Under the pieces are notes generated by a model. It saw only the letters and a program-made list of their open reading frames with translations, did not search any database and was not told where the DNA came from. A stretch of DNA of 48,349 bases from Planctomycetia bacterium. GTDB taxonomy: Bacteria; Planctomycetota; Planctomycetia; Pirellulales; PALSA-1355. Positions 32,019 to 40,228 of this stretch are shown in pieces. The DNA lies in the NCBI GenBank assembly GCA_016200205.1, contig JACQFF010000275.1:1-48349 (forward strand), read 5' to 3'. Position 1 is the stretch's first letter; every line of letters starts with the position of its first letter. The position numbers and the translations under genes are program-made.

Positions 32019-33620
32019 GTGAGCACCCAATCTCGATCGCGCGACTTTTTCTTGGCAACCGCGGTCGCTCTCGGCTGCGCGCTACTGCTGGTGGCCACGT
32101 CGCCTGGACTGCCGATCGTGTGGGACGAAGGCGACACGATTTTCAGGGCCGACGAGATCGCACGCTTGGCCGAGCTGTCGGGGGTCGATCGTCACCCGCC
32201 GTTTCTCGACGCGATCCGCGCGGAGGCGAATTGGCCCTATACGACGCGGCGCGAAGGCCATCCACCGCTCTCTGGCATTCTAGTCGCGCTCGGCTCCCGG
32301 CTGTCGCCCGAATGGTTCGGCCCGCTGACCGCGGCTCGCTTTGGCCCGATCGTGCTGTTTTCGCTGGCCGTGGGAGCCATGTTCCATCGGCTCCAACGGG
32401 AGTACAAGGTGCTCGGCGTTAGCGCAATGGCCGTTGGCGCGCTGCTGACGATGCCGCGGCTGTTCGCGCATGCTCATTTTGCCACGCTCGACGGCCCGCT
32501 CACGGCGTGCTGGATATTGGTCTGGGCCGCCTTTGCGCCGGCATGCCGCGATTGGCGATGGATCCCCTGCTTCGGTCTGACGCTGGGACTGACGCTCAGC
32601 GCGAAATTCACCGGCTGGTTGGCCCCCCTGCCCTTTATCGTCTGGACGATCCTCTATCGCGATCGCGGCGGACTGTGGGCCTTGATCGCGGGAGTGCCGC
32701 TCGCAATCTGCGTGTTCGTGGTTTTGAATCCGCCGCTATGGGATCATCCACTGGCCGGGTTGCAGGCGTTTTTTGATTTGAATCTCCATCGGGCCGGCCG
32801 GCCGGAGCTCAACATTTCCACCCAGTTTTTCTCTCGGATGTACAACCTCGATCATCCGCTGCCCTGGTACAACACGCTGGTCTGGACGGCGATCACGATT
32901 ACGCCGGTGATCTTGTACATCGGCTGCATCGGCATCGGCCGGACCTTGCAGCACCGGCGCAATGATCCTGCGGCCGTGCTGGTGCTCTGCCAATGGGCAA
33001 CGCTGGTTATTGCCCGCGCGCTGCCGATCGCGCCGCCGCACGACGCCGAGCGGCTGATCCTGCCGAGCTTTGCCTTTTATGCGGCCCTGATCGGCATTGG
33101 CATCGGGCGAGCTTTGTATCGCCGCACGCTGTTACTCCCGGACAAGATCGTCGCGCAGGGGTGGGCCAAGGTCGCCATGGCGATTGCATTGGCCGCTGCC
33201 ACCTTCGATTCGATCAGTTACTATCCGCACAATCTTTCGTACTACGGCCGGCTCATCGGCGGGCTGCGCGGCGCGGCGGCGCTGGGCATGGAGCCCACGT
33301 ATTACTGGGACGCGCTGGATCGCGAGGCGCTCGAGTGGCTTTCCAATCACACCGCCGAAAACGAGAAGGCGGCATTTGGGGCCGCGCCGCCCAAGAACCT
33401 CGAACTGCTCAAGCGCTGGGGACTGCTGGGGCGATTGCCGAGCGACCCGGGCCGCTTCCGCTGGTACGTCATTCAGCGCCGCCCGAGCGCGTGGCAGCCC
33501 TGGGATCGCTGGCTGATCGACCGCGAAACGCCAATCTTCCAGCGCAGCTTCGCCGGCGTCCCGCTGTTGGATATTTACTCGTACGAGCAATACGAGCGAG
33601 CGAAGGCGGCGGCTCAATAA
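32019..33620 (+). CDS. GT39/ArnT-like membrane glycosyltransferase
   Basis: 533-aa integral membrane protein with a long series of hydrophobic helices from about residue 10 to 420 and a soluble C-terminal part. Near the N terminus, after the first helix, is WDEGDTIFRADEIARL; acidic residues in this first loop are catalytic in the lipid-linked-sugar transferases of the PMT/ArnT (GT39, GT83) type. Those enzymes transfer sugars from polyprenyl carriers on the outer face of the inner membrane. Acceptor and sugar are unknown. GTG at 32019 gives a proper first helix; longer frames run into the ATPase gene. It lies 40 bp behind the ExeA-like gene and may be part of the same transcript. Confidence 0.75.
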   Translation: MSTQSRSRDFFLATAVALGCALLLVATSPGLPIVWDEGDTIFRADEIARLAELSGVDRHPPFLDAIRAEANWPYTTRREGHPPLSGILVALGSRLSPEWFGPLTAARFGPIVLFSLAVGAMFHRLQREYKVLGVSAMAVGALLTMPRLFAHAHFATLDGPLTACWILVWAAFAPACRDWRWIPCFGLTLGLTLSAKFTGWLAPLPFIVWTILYRDRGGLWALIAGVPLAICVFVVLNPPLWDHPLAGLQAFFDLNLHRAGRPELNISTQFFSRMYNLDHPLPWYNTLVWTAITITPVILYIGCIGIGRTLQHRRNDPAAVLVLCQWATLVIARALPIAPPHDAERLILPSFAFYAALIGIGIGRALYRRTLLLPDKIVAQGWAKVAMAIALAAATFDSISYYPHNLSYYGRLIGGLRGAAALGMEPTYYWDALDREALEWLSNHTAENEKAAFGAAPPKNLELLKRWGLLGRLPSDPGRFRWYVIQRRPSAWQPWDRWLIDRETPIFQRSFAGVPLLDIYSYEQYERAKAAAQ

Positions 33621-33757
33621 AGGATTGCCCGCCCTGGAGGGGGGGCCAGACGACGTGCAGCCCCAAACGCGCGTCATCGCTGGCGGACCCAGGAATGGCA
33701 CGCGGCGTCGACGCGCGCCCGGCGTTCGTGCTAAAATCTCACGCAGGAGAAGCAGAC

Positions 33758-33958
33758 GTGACAAAGCTTGAAAGAATCGAACAAGATGTTGAAAAGCTCT
33801 CGAGCAAGGAGTTGGCCGAGTTTCGCAAGTGGTTTCATGCTTACGACGCGGCCCTGTGGGACCAGCAGCTTGAACGGGACGTGCGCTCTGGCAAGCTGGA
33901 GCGGCTGCGGCAACAGGCAGTTGCTGAGCATCAGGATCAAAGGACTCGGGAGCTTTGA
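33758..33958 (+). CDS. Type II antitoxin
   Basis: 66-aa protein beginning with GTG at 33758, preceded by AGGAGA (33745-33750) at 7 bases. Its sequence has LSSKELAEFRKWFHAYDAALWDQQLERDV followed by a basic, Gln/Arg-rich tail. It matches a recurrent antitoxin type found before RelE/ParE toxins in cyanobacteria and planctomycetes. The C-terminal part would wrap and neutralise the toxin. The stop codon TGA at 33956-33958 overlaps the TTG start of the toxin gene (TTGA), the usual coupling of such pairs. No clear DNA-binding domain is visible in so short a protein. Confidence 0.75.
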   Translation: MTKLERIEQDVEKLSSKELAEFRKWFHAYDAALWDQQLERDVRSGKLERLRQQAVAEHQDQRTREL

Positions 33959-34209
33959 AACATTTTGCTACGTCCCATTTCTGGACTTGTTACGAGCGAC
34001 TTCCCGATGAGATTCGTCAACTAGCTGACAAGAACTTCAAGCTTCTCAAGTCCAATCCGCGCCATCCATCACTGCACTTCAAGAAGATCGGCGACTATCG
34101 CTCTGCCCGCGTTGGCCTCTCGTATCGTGCGCTGGCCACCGAAGTCGAAGGAGACTTGCTGTGGTTCTGGATCGGCACTCATGCGGAGTACGATGAAATC
34201 GTTCGCTAA
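33955..34209 (+). CDS. RelE/ParE-family toxin
   Basis: 84-aa protein with the RelE/ParE fold pattern: WTCYERLPDEIRQLADKNFKLLK, then HPSLHFKKIGDYRSARVGLSYRALA, and the terminal WFWIGTHAEYDEIV, where the last strand with His is typical. Start is TTG at 33955, overlapping the antitoxin stop by four bases. Members of this superfamily either cleave mRNA on the ribosome (RelE/HigB) or poison gyrase (ParE); this sequence alone does not decide. Basic residues needed by RelE-type nucleases are present (Lys and Arg in the KKIGDYRSARVG region). Confidence 0.82.
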   Translation: MKHFATSHFWTCYERLPDEIRQLADKNFKLLKSNPRHPSLHFKKIGDYRSARVGLSYRALATEVEGDLLWFWIGTHAEYDEIVR

Positions 34210-34282
34210 GCCCCGTAGTCCCGTGGCCCCGGAGGTCAGGGCTCGCCCTGACAACGATACCGCCTTCGGTCCGCATACAAGG

Positions 34283-35095
34283 TCAGTATTGTCTGATTGC
34301 ACAGTTCGGAAGTGCCTTTGTGAATCGCTTGACTCCATTCTTTGTGACCTGCGTTTGATGCAGCCCGATCCTCTTTAGATTCAACATTCCATGCAATTGG
34401 TCGAGGTCGGCATCGGTGATCGGCATGACCTCGAAAAAGAGACCTTCCAGTTTTGGCAACGCGGCGAGACCGGCGAAGCCTTTAGCCGTAACCCGCGTAT
34501 CGTTCAGGGCGAGAGTGCGCAACGATTTCAGCTTGGCAATATGTCCTATCCAGGAATCGTTGACCTGTGATCCCGAACATCGCAGGAACTGAAGATTCGG
34601 TAGCCCTTGCAAATGGTCGATGCTGGCTACGGTGACGCTCCTTGACCTCAGGGACAATCCTTGCAACTCGGTCGATCTCGAAATATATGCCATTCCACTG
34701 TCAGCGATTTTGTTCGACGTTACGCCCAGCAGTTGCAGGTGGGGCAATCTCGATATGTGGGCAAGTGTTTCGTTCGTGACCTGTGGACCATCGACTCCGA
34801 CCTCAGCGACTCCGGCAAAAAAATCGTCCCCAAGTATGCTCCTCAGCCATTTTGGTCCAGGCGGTTCCGGGGTCGCATTCTTTGAGACGCCCCTGTTGAA
34901 GTCGCTCTGGTAATCGTAGACTATCTCCGCATCCCGCTTCTGAAGCTCCACCACCACCATCCGCTGGTTCCGAACTCGATTCACCTTCCAGGCCAGGGGA
35001 ATGGCGATCACCGCCACAAGCAGCAAAACGGATCGCAAGCTGAAGCGAAGCCATCGCCGACACGGTAGCAAGGAGGGTTCGGTCATGGACGCCAT
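34283..35095 (-). CDS. Membrane-anchored leucine-rich-repeat protein
   Basis: 270-aa protein. A short basic N terminus (RRWLRFSLRS) is followed by one transmembrane helix (about 20-36). The remainder is built of about six leucine-rich repeats of the RI/GALA-like kind, e.g. LPHLQLLGVTSNKIADSGMA, LPNLQFLRCSGSQVNDS and LKSLRTLALNDTRVTAKG. This N-terminal helix plus LRR form is a large paralogous group in planctomycetes; such proteins usually mediate protein contacts. The ATG at 35095 has no ribosome-binding site, and the CTTAG-bounded palindromic element begins 5 bases upstream, so its promoter, if any, lies in or beyond that element. An in-frame ATG at 35086 is an alternative. Confidence 0.8.
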   Translation of the reverse strand: MASMTEPSLLPCRRWLRFSLRSVLLLVAVIAIPLAWKVNRVRNQRMVVVELQKRDAEIVYDYQSDFNRGVSKNATPEPPGPKWLRSILGDDFFAGVAEVGVDGPQVTNETLAHISRLPHLQLLGVTSNKIADSGMAYISRSTELQGLSLRSRSVTVASIDHLQGLPNLQFLRCSGSQVNDSWIGHIAKLKSLRTLALNDTRVTAKGFAGLAALPKLEGLFFEVMPITDADLDQLHGMLNLKRIGLHQTQVTKNGVKRFTKALPNCAIRQY

Positions 35096-35099
35096 TATA

Positions 35100-35198
35100 C
35101 TTAGAGCCTATCCGAGAACCGTCGGGGACTGTCCCGATTTTGCGGTGCCTTGGGAGCAAAATGGGACTGTCCCCTTCTCCCCGCGGATAGGCTCTTAG
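35100..35198. repeat. CTTAG-bounded palindromic element A
   Basis: 99-bp element. Ends: CTTAGAGCCTATCCG (35100-35114) and CGGATAGGCTCTTAG (35184-35198), reverse complements except for one base near the end, so that both ends read CTTAG in the same direction. Inside, GGGACTGTCCC (a 5-1-5 palindrome) occurs twice in direct orientation, near 35125 and 35164. It fills the space between the flavoprotein stop codon and the LRR start codon exactly; the flavoprotein TAA (35195-35197) lies within its right end. Confidence 0.8.
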
Positions 35199-36475
35199 TA
35201 CAGCCCCGCCATCGTGGCGTAGAGGTTCAAGTCGGCCCGGTCGCCGATGATCGTGAACAACTCGCGAATTTGCTCCAGCCCTTTCGAGAGCAAGAACCGC
35301 GAGTCGCGGCCGAAACTCTTGGCGCCCAGGATGTAGAAGTTCGGCTCGGGGTTGACGAGCATTTCCGGCCCACACGATGGTTGATCGAGGCTGTCCGGCC
35401 CGTTCTCGGCGGCTAACGCGATTGCCAGCTTCCTCGGACCGCCGTTGGCATAGCACTCATCGATCTGCAGTTCGCCGTAAAGGCGATTGTCGGGCCGAAA
35501 TCCCACGTTGGCGATGATGCGATCGAACTCCAACTCGCCCGCGTGACGGCCCAACAGCCGGATCGAAAACCGTTCGAGATCCGCGTGCCAGGTCAGCGCG
35601 TCGACGGTGGTACCGCTGAAAAACGTGATGTGATTGCGGTCGTCGGCCGCCAGCCGGTTGGCCTTGCGGGTCAAGCGTTCTCGTTCCGCCAGCCTCTCGC
35701 CGGGAATCGGTTCCAGTGGCTGGGGCGTCTTCTCATCCGAGTCGCGCCGCGTAACCCAAGTGATCCACGTATCCGGGGCCTGGCCGGCGAGTTCGGCCAG
35801 GGCCACTAAATTCGTGGCCGCCGAATGGCCGGCCCCGATCAGCAGGATATTGCGGCTGGCGTAGTGATCGCGTGCCGCGCCGAGAATGTCGCTTAGACCG
35901 TATTCGATGTGCTCTTGCGCTGCGAGCTCGCCGATCGCCGGGATGCCGCCATGTCCCAACCAATTGTGATTGCCGTACGTGCCCGTGGCGTCGATCACGA
36001 CGTCGGCCGCGGCAATCCGCTGTCGGCCATGACCGAGAGGATCGGTGCCGCGAAGCAGGATTCTGAACGACGAGTCTCCCCGGCTTTCATCGCCGACGAG
36101 TTCTTGCTTGAGTGGCCCGTCGCGGCCGATCGCGACGACTTCGGTGTTTTCGTGGAGGCCGTCGGCCAACAGGTCCGATTGCGAAAGTGGGATCAAATAC
36201 CGCTTGGAGAATTCTCGGCCGGTGAGCAAAACGTCGTCGGCCGGCGGTTCCCAGGCTGCGCCTTGCGCTTTGAGGGCCGCTATCCCCAATGCGGAACGAT
36301 TCTGCCCGAACGGACTGAACATCCGCACGTGCCCCCAACGGAGCACGTTTTCGGCCACGCGGACGCGTTCGTAAATGTCGACGTCGTATCCCAAATAGCG
36401 CGCATAAAGGGCCGTTTCCAGGCCGATGGGCCCGGCTCCGAGCACCGCGATGCGCGCCGGACAGTCAATAGCCAT
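35195..36475 (-). CDS. FAD/NAD(P)-binding flavoprotein, unassigned
   Basis: 426-aa protein with two dinucleotide-binding motifs: IAVLGAGPIGLETALYAR at about residues 9-26 (FAD) and ILLIGAGHSAATNLVALAEL at about 190-209 (NAD(P)H), the layout of flavin monooxygenases and pyridine nucleotide-disulfide reductase relatives. ATGTYG and IIANVGFRPD are the usual links back to the FAD domain. No redox-active CxxC is present. GRDSRFLLSKGLEQIRELF closes the chain. The substrate is unknown. An open frame continues upstream through thiO in a different frame, so ATG at 36475 is taken as the start. It follows thiO by 41 bp on the same strand, probably in one operon. Confidence 0.8.
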   Translation of the reverse strand: MAIDCPARIAVLGAGPIGLETALYARYLGYDVDIYERVRVAENVLRWGHVRMFSPFGQNRSALGIAALKAQGAAWEPPADDVLLTGREFSKRYLIPLSQSDLLADGLHENTEVVAIGRDGPLKQELVGDESRGDSSFRILLRGTDPLGHGRQRIAAADVVIDATGTYGNHNWLGHGGIPAIGELAAQEHIEYGLSDILGAARDHYASRNILLIGAGHSAATNLVALAELAGQAPDTWITWVTRRDSDEKTPQPLEPIPGERLAERERLTRKANRLAADDRNHITFFSGTTVDALTWHADLERFSIRLLGRHAGELEFDRIIANVGFRPDNRLYGELQIDECYANGGPRKLAIALAAENGPDSLDQPSCGPEMLVNPEPNFYILGAKSFGRDSRFLLSKGLEQIRELFTIIGDRADLNLYATMAGLY

Positions 36476-36516
36476 TGTGATTGCTTTCCCGCTCTTTGCG
36501 GTTGATGTCTCTTGCT

Positions 36517-37680
36517 TTAGGTCAGGGGCAATTCGTGCCGGACCCGCTTGGGCGAGCCTTGGATATCGGCAGAGGTCTGATCGCGGTCCACGCGAAACAT
36601 CGTCAAGTCGACGTCGGGCTGCCGGCCGCGGATCAGTTGGCTCATGACCAGCGCCGTGCCGGTCGAGAGCTGCAACCCGCTGCGAAAATGACCGGCGGCG
36701 ATAAACGCGTTGTCCAGTCCCGACACCCGGCCCAAATAAGGCAAACCGTCGCGCGTGGCCGGCCGCAAACCGGCCCACGTGCGATCCACTTGTGCCGTTG
36801 CCAGGTCGGGCACGAGGCTCAGGGCAAACTGCAACAGTCCCGCCACGGCCCCAACGGTCGTGCCGCGGTCGAAGCCGACGTCCTCTTCGGTCGAGCCGAC
36901 CAACAGCCGGCCATCCGCTCGCGGCACCAGGTAGCGGATGCCTTCGTTCACGATCCGACTCACGGCCGGCCGCAACAGCGATACGAGCACCATCTGGCCC
37001 CGAACGGGCTTGATCTCCGGCGATGCGCCCAGTTTCTTCGCCAGCGCAGCGCTCCACGAACCGGTGGCGATGCAGACCCGATCGGCCGAGAGCGGGCCGA
37101 GGTTGGTGCGCACGGCGCGAATCCGGCCGCCGCGAATTTCGAAATCTTCGGCGGCGGCGCCGGACGTAATCTCCACGCCCCGGCACGCGCAACCAATCAA
37201 GAGCGCTTTGAGGTGGCGCGGATTGCGAATTTGGCATTCGTCGGGCACGAGATACGCCGCCGCGACGGTTCCGCTCGGTCGCAGGCTCGGTTCGAGGTCG
37301 TCGAGTTCAGTGTGCGTCAGCCGTTGGGCGTCAATTTTTTGCGCGTGGGCCAAACCGGCAAAGCGATCGAGTTGCTCGGCAGCCGTCGCGTTGCGCGCGA
37401 GGTAGACCGCGCCCGAACGGCGGTAGCCATTGTCGACGCCCGTGCTGGCCAGTAGCTCCGCCGACCATTGGCGGTGCATTTCATTGCTTATGGCAGTGAG
37501 CTTCTCGAGCGGGTCGTCGGCAACGGGACACGCGGGGGGCAAAATGCCGGCGCCGGCCCACGAGGCTTCTTTGCCCGGCTGTCCGCAGTCGATCACGCGC
37601 ACGCGGCAACCGTGGCCTGCCAGCTCATAAGCGAGCGACAGCCCGATGACACCGCCACCCACAATCAAACAATCGGACAT
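36517..37680 (-). CDS. thiO: Glycine oxidase ThiO
   Basis: 387-aa FAD-dependent amine oxidase of the DAO family. The FAD motif DCLIVGGGVIGLSLAYELA opens the protein; EASWAGAGILPP with the conserved Gly/Ala-rich stretch, LVPDECQIRNPRHLKALL, RGQMVLV and WAGLRPATRDGLPYLG are family segments. It oxidises glycine to dehydroglycine (glyoxylate imine), the donor for the thiazole half of thiamin in aerobes. Start at 37680 gives the expected N terminus; the frame reaches 37716. The rest of the thiazole pathway (thiG, thiS, thiE) is not in the window. It is upstream of the unassigned flavoprotein and 225 bp behind the glutaredoxin-like gene. Confidence 0.9.
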   Translation of the reverse strand: MSDCLIVGGGVIGLSLAYELAGHGCRVRVIDCGQPGKEASWAGAGILPPACPVADDPLEKLTAISNEMHRQWSAELLASTGVDNGYRRSGAVYLARNATAAEQLDRFAGLAHAQKIDAQRLTHTELDDLEPSLRPSGTVAAAYLVPDECQIRNPRHLKALLIGCACRGVEITSGAAAEDFEIRGGRIRAVRTNLGPLSADRVCIATGSWSAALAKKLGASPEIKPVRGQMVLVSLLRPAVSRIVNEGIRYLVPRADGRLLVGSTEEDVGFDRGTTVGAVAGLLQFALSLVPDLATAQVDRTWAGLRPATRDGLPYLGRVSGLDNAFIAAGHFRSGLQLSTGTALVMSQLIRGRQPDVDLTMFRVDRDQTSADIQGSPKRVRHELPLT

Positions 37681-37905
37681 GAGACCACCCGGGGAATCTT
37701 TTTCAGCGGCGAACAACGGTCACCATTGTATCGCGCTGGCCGTCTTGCGACGAGCAGCACTAAGATGCTCCGCCGCAGTTGGCCCGACGCCCTGGCCACC
37801 GAGCGGAAGCCGAGCCGGCCACGCCGACTGCGGCTCGACGTCGCACGGAATTCCGGGACACTCGGCAGAAATGCCAATCCATGGCCAGCGGCCCGAATTG
37901 TCTCG

Positions 37906-38139
37906 TCATGATTTCCTTTGCGCCAGCAATCTTCGCAGCAGCAACTCGTCGATACGGCCGTGAAACCGCTCTTTGCCATCGATCACGACCACCGGCACGC
38001 ACTGGTCGTATTGGGCCCGCAAGTGCGGATCACTGTCGACGTCCACGCTCTGGAACCGCAGGCCGTATCGGGCCAGCAACGCGGCCGCTTCATCACAAAG
38101 ATGACAACCGGCCCGAGTGTACACAATGATGTCCGCCAT
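37906..38139 (-). CDS. Glutaredoxin-like thiol-disulfide protein
   Basis: 77-aa protein of the glutaredoxin/DUF836-like kind. The active-site motif is CHLC (IIVYTRAGCHLCDEAAALL), with the cis-proline segment CVPVVVIDGKERF. It probably reduces disulfides or glutathionylated/low-molecular-weight thiol adducts in the cytoplasm. The length is normal. GGGAGG lies 5 bases before the ATG. It is the first gene of a minus-strand run leading to thiO and the flavoprotein; a 225-bp gap before thiO makes one transcript possible but not certain. Confidence 0.85.
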   Translation of the reverse strand: MADIIVYTRAGCHLCDEAAALLARYGLRFQSVDVDSDPHLRAQYDQCVPVVVIDGKERFHGRIDELLLRRLLAQRKS

Positions 38140-38587
38140 CAGGCCTCCCGTCGGATTTCAGCCGAATTCCCATACTCCGTAAGTAGTTTGGGAGAAATAT
38201 TTTGGCCCAGAGCGTTATTTGGGCCCTTTTCGAGCCCGAAAGCCGCGAGTATTCTCACAAGTAGTTTTCCGCTCTAGCTCGATGCGCGCCAGTGACAAGA
38301 CTCGGTGGCTGCCCACGGGCAGCTGCATGGCCCTCGCTGGACCGGGGAAGAATATCGCACAGGCATTGTAACCGCTTGGACAGGACGCGTTGACGCGGTC
38401 TCCCTTGTCTTAGAACGCGTCTTCAAAACGTTCCAAACGTAGGAATTTGGGAGGGCGAAGCTCCCGCTGAGCCGATTTTGCACCGGAAGGTAGAGGCTCG
38501 GCAGGAGCCTCGCCCTCCCGGTCGCGTAATTTGAAGACACGTTCTTAGATGCCTTGATGGGGTACCGCTGAAGGAATCGGGGTTGGC
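38140..38587. other. Divergent intergenic region with palindromic element
   Basis: About 450 bp between the glutaredoxin-like gene and the kinase. It contains the hairpin GCTGCCC-AC-GGGCAGC (38308-38323) and the CTTAG-bounded element B (38409-38548). No protein-coding frame is convincing. Confidence 0.5.
38409..38548. repeat. CTTAG-bounded palindromic element B
   Basis: 140-bp element. Ends: CTTAGAACGCGTCTTCAAA (38409-38427) and TTTGAAGACACGTTCTTAG (38530-38548), inverted repeats with two mismatches; both ends read CTTAG in direct orientation, as in element A. A nested pair GGGAGGGCGAAGCTCC (38449-38464) / GGAGCCTCGCCCTCCC (38504-38519), one mismatch, and GCTGAGCC (38466-38473) / GGCTCGGC (38495-38502), one mismatch, continue the cruciform. 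It has no coding capacity, so it would need a transposase in trans. It ends 39 bp before the kinase ATG. Confidence 0.82.
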
Positions 38588-40228
38588 ATGAGTAAGCTTT
38601 CTCTCGACAAATTCGTGGAACTGGTCGAGCGTAGCAAGCTGATTCCAAGTGATCAGCTTTCGGCGGTGGTCGCCGATTGGAAGAGCCAGGCCACGTTGAG
38701 CGAGCTGGACGATGCCCGGCATTGCGCCGCGCAACTAGTCGAGCGCGGCCTGTTGACGCACTGGCAAGCCAGAAAGCTTCTCGAGGGCCGCCACCGGGGA
38801 TTTTACCTGGGCAGATACAAGCTGCTCGATCATTTGGGCAGCGGCGGCATGAGCAGCGTCTATTTGGCCGAACACGTGCTCATGCAAAGGCGCGTGGCGA
38901 TCAAGGTGCTGCCGCACAATCGCGTGAGCGACTCCTCGTATCTGGCACGATTTCATCTCGAAGCTCAGGCCGCCGCGGCATTGGACCACCGCAACATCGT
39001 GCGCGCTTACGATCTGGATAACGAGGGCAAGATCCATTACCTCGTGATGGAATACATCGAGGGTCGCGATTTGCACGCGATGGTGTGCCAAGATGGCCCT
39101 TTGGATTACCACGTTGCGGCCAACTACATTGCGCAGGCCGCCACCGGTTTGGATCATGCCCATCATTGCGGCCTGATCCATCGCGATATCAAGCCCGCCA
39201 ATTTGCTCGTCGATCGCAATGGGACCGTCAAAATACTCGACATGGGATTGGCCAAATTCACCGGCGGTAACCGCCCGAACCCCGGGTTCGCCCAGGACGA
39301 ACACGTCTTGGGCACGGCTGACTATTTGGCCCCCGAACAGGCGGTTAACAGCCAAACGGTCGATGAACGAGCCGATATCTACGCCTTGGGTTGCACTCTG
39401 TATTTTTTGCTCACCGGACATCCACCCTTTGCCGTGGGCACCTCGATCGAGCGGATGACAGCGCATCAACAGCAGCTCGCTCCGAGCGTAGTGATCGACC
39501 GGCCCGACGCCCCGGCGGCGTTGGTGGCCATTTGCCGGCGGATGATGGAGAAATCGCCCGAGAACCGCTACCAAACCGCCAGCGAAGCCTGTCAAGCGCT
39601 CGGCGATTGGCTGCAAAGCGAGGAGGCCGCGGGAAAAATCGTCGCTACCGCCGCCGTTGCCACGGTGCCGGGCGCGGCGGGTCGCCGTGCGTTTGGACAA
39701 ACCGGCTTGCACGAACAACCGAAGTCGAAGGCTAACCTTGTTTCGGGATCGGCCTCGGATCTGTACCGCGTGCCCCAGGAGTCGCCGCAGGCTTCGTCAC
39801 CGCTGACCGACACTGATCCGAATCTGCATCGGGCGACCGTCAAGATTCCGGCGCCCTTCGCGGGATCGGGTATCGAGTTGCCGCACGCGCCGACCGCCAA
39901 TCAACCTCCGAGGCCGGTGGCCAGTCAGCCGCCCAGTCGAGAAGCGGTCTCAGCTCCCGAACCCCCGATTCCGCCGCCCGTGATGGGTCCCCCGCCCAGT
40001 TCGAATACGCTCATTGGGTCGCCACAGAGGTGCCCCGACGTGATTCCTCCAGACGTGCCGGCGGTCATGCCAGCGCCGATTGATTCCCAGCTCACTCAAC
40101 AGCCGATCATTGACGGGATCCGTCGTCAACGCAAAACCGCGTCGACGGGTCATTGGCTGTCGATCATGGTATTGAGCGCGCTCGTTTTGATCGCGTTGCT
40201 GCTGGCGCTCTTCACGCTGCCGAATTGA
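38588..40228 (+). CDS. Transmembrane Ser/Thr protein kinase
   Basis: 546-aa kinase of the planctomycete type. An N-terminal region of about 75 residues (LDKFVELVERSKLI ... LVERGLLTHWQARKLLEGR) precedes the catalytic domain and is characteristic of the phylum. Kinase motifs: LGSGGMSSVYLAE (Gly loop), Lys106 in VAIKVL, HRDIKPANLL with catalytic Asp200, and Asp218 in DMG, where most kinases have DFG. APEQAVN and DERADIYALGCTLYFLLTG complete it. A long Pro-rich linker (about 370-515) leads to a single helix (523-542) at the very C terminus, so the kinase is cytoplasmic and tail-anchored with no sensor domain outside. The target is unknown. AAGGA stands about 12 bases before the ATG. Confidence 0.92.
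   Translation: MSKLSLDKFVELVERSKLIPSDQLSAVVADWKSQATLSELDDARHCAAQLVERGLLTHWQARKLLEGRHRGFYLGRYKLLDHLGSGGMSSVYLAEHVLMQRRVAIKVLPHNRVSDSSYLARFHLEAQAAAALDHRNIVRAYDLDNEGKIHYLVMEYIEGRDLHAMVCQDGPLDYHVAANYIAQAATGLDHAHHCGLIHRDIKPANLLVDRNGTVKILDMGLAKFTGGNRPNPGFAQDEHVLGTADYLAPEQAVNSQTVDERADIYALGCTLYFLLTGHPPFAVGTSIERMTAHQQQLAPSVVIDRPDAPAALVAICRRMMEKSPENRYQTASEACQALGDWLQSEEAAGKIVATAAVATVPGAAGRRAFGQTGLHEQPKSKANLVSGSASDLYRVPQESPQASSPLTDTDPNLHRATVKIPAPFAGSGIELPHAPTANQPPRPVASQPPSREAVSAPEPPIPPPVMGPPPSSNTLIGSPQRCPDVIPPDVPAVMPAPIDSQLTQQPIIDGIRRQRKTASTGHWLSIMVLSALVLIALLLALFTLPN

Noticed and set aside
35195..37237. 680-aa apparent fusion extending the flavoprotein through thiO
   Set aside because: The upstream 254 residues are thiO sequence read in the wrong frame, Arg-rich and without family features. 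The Rossmann motif starts right after the ATG at 36475.
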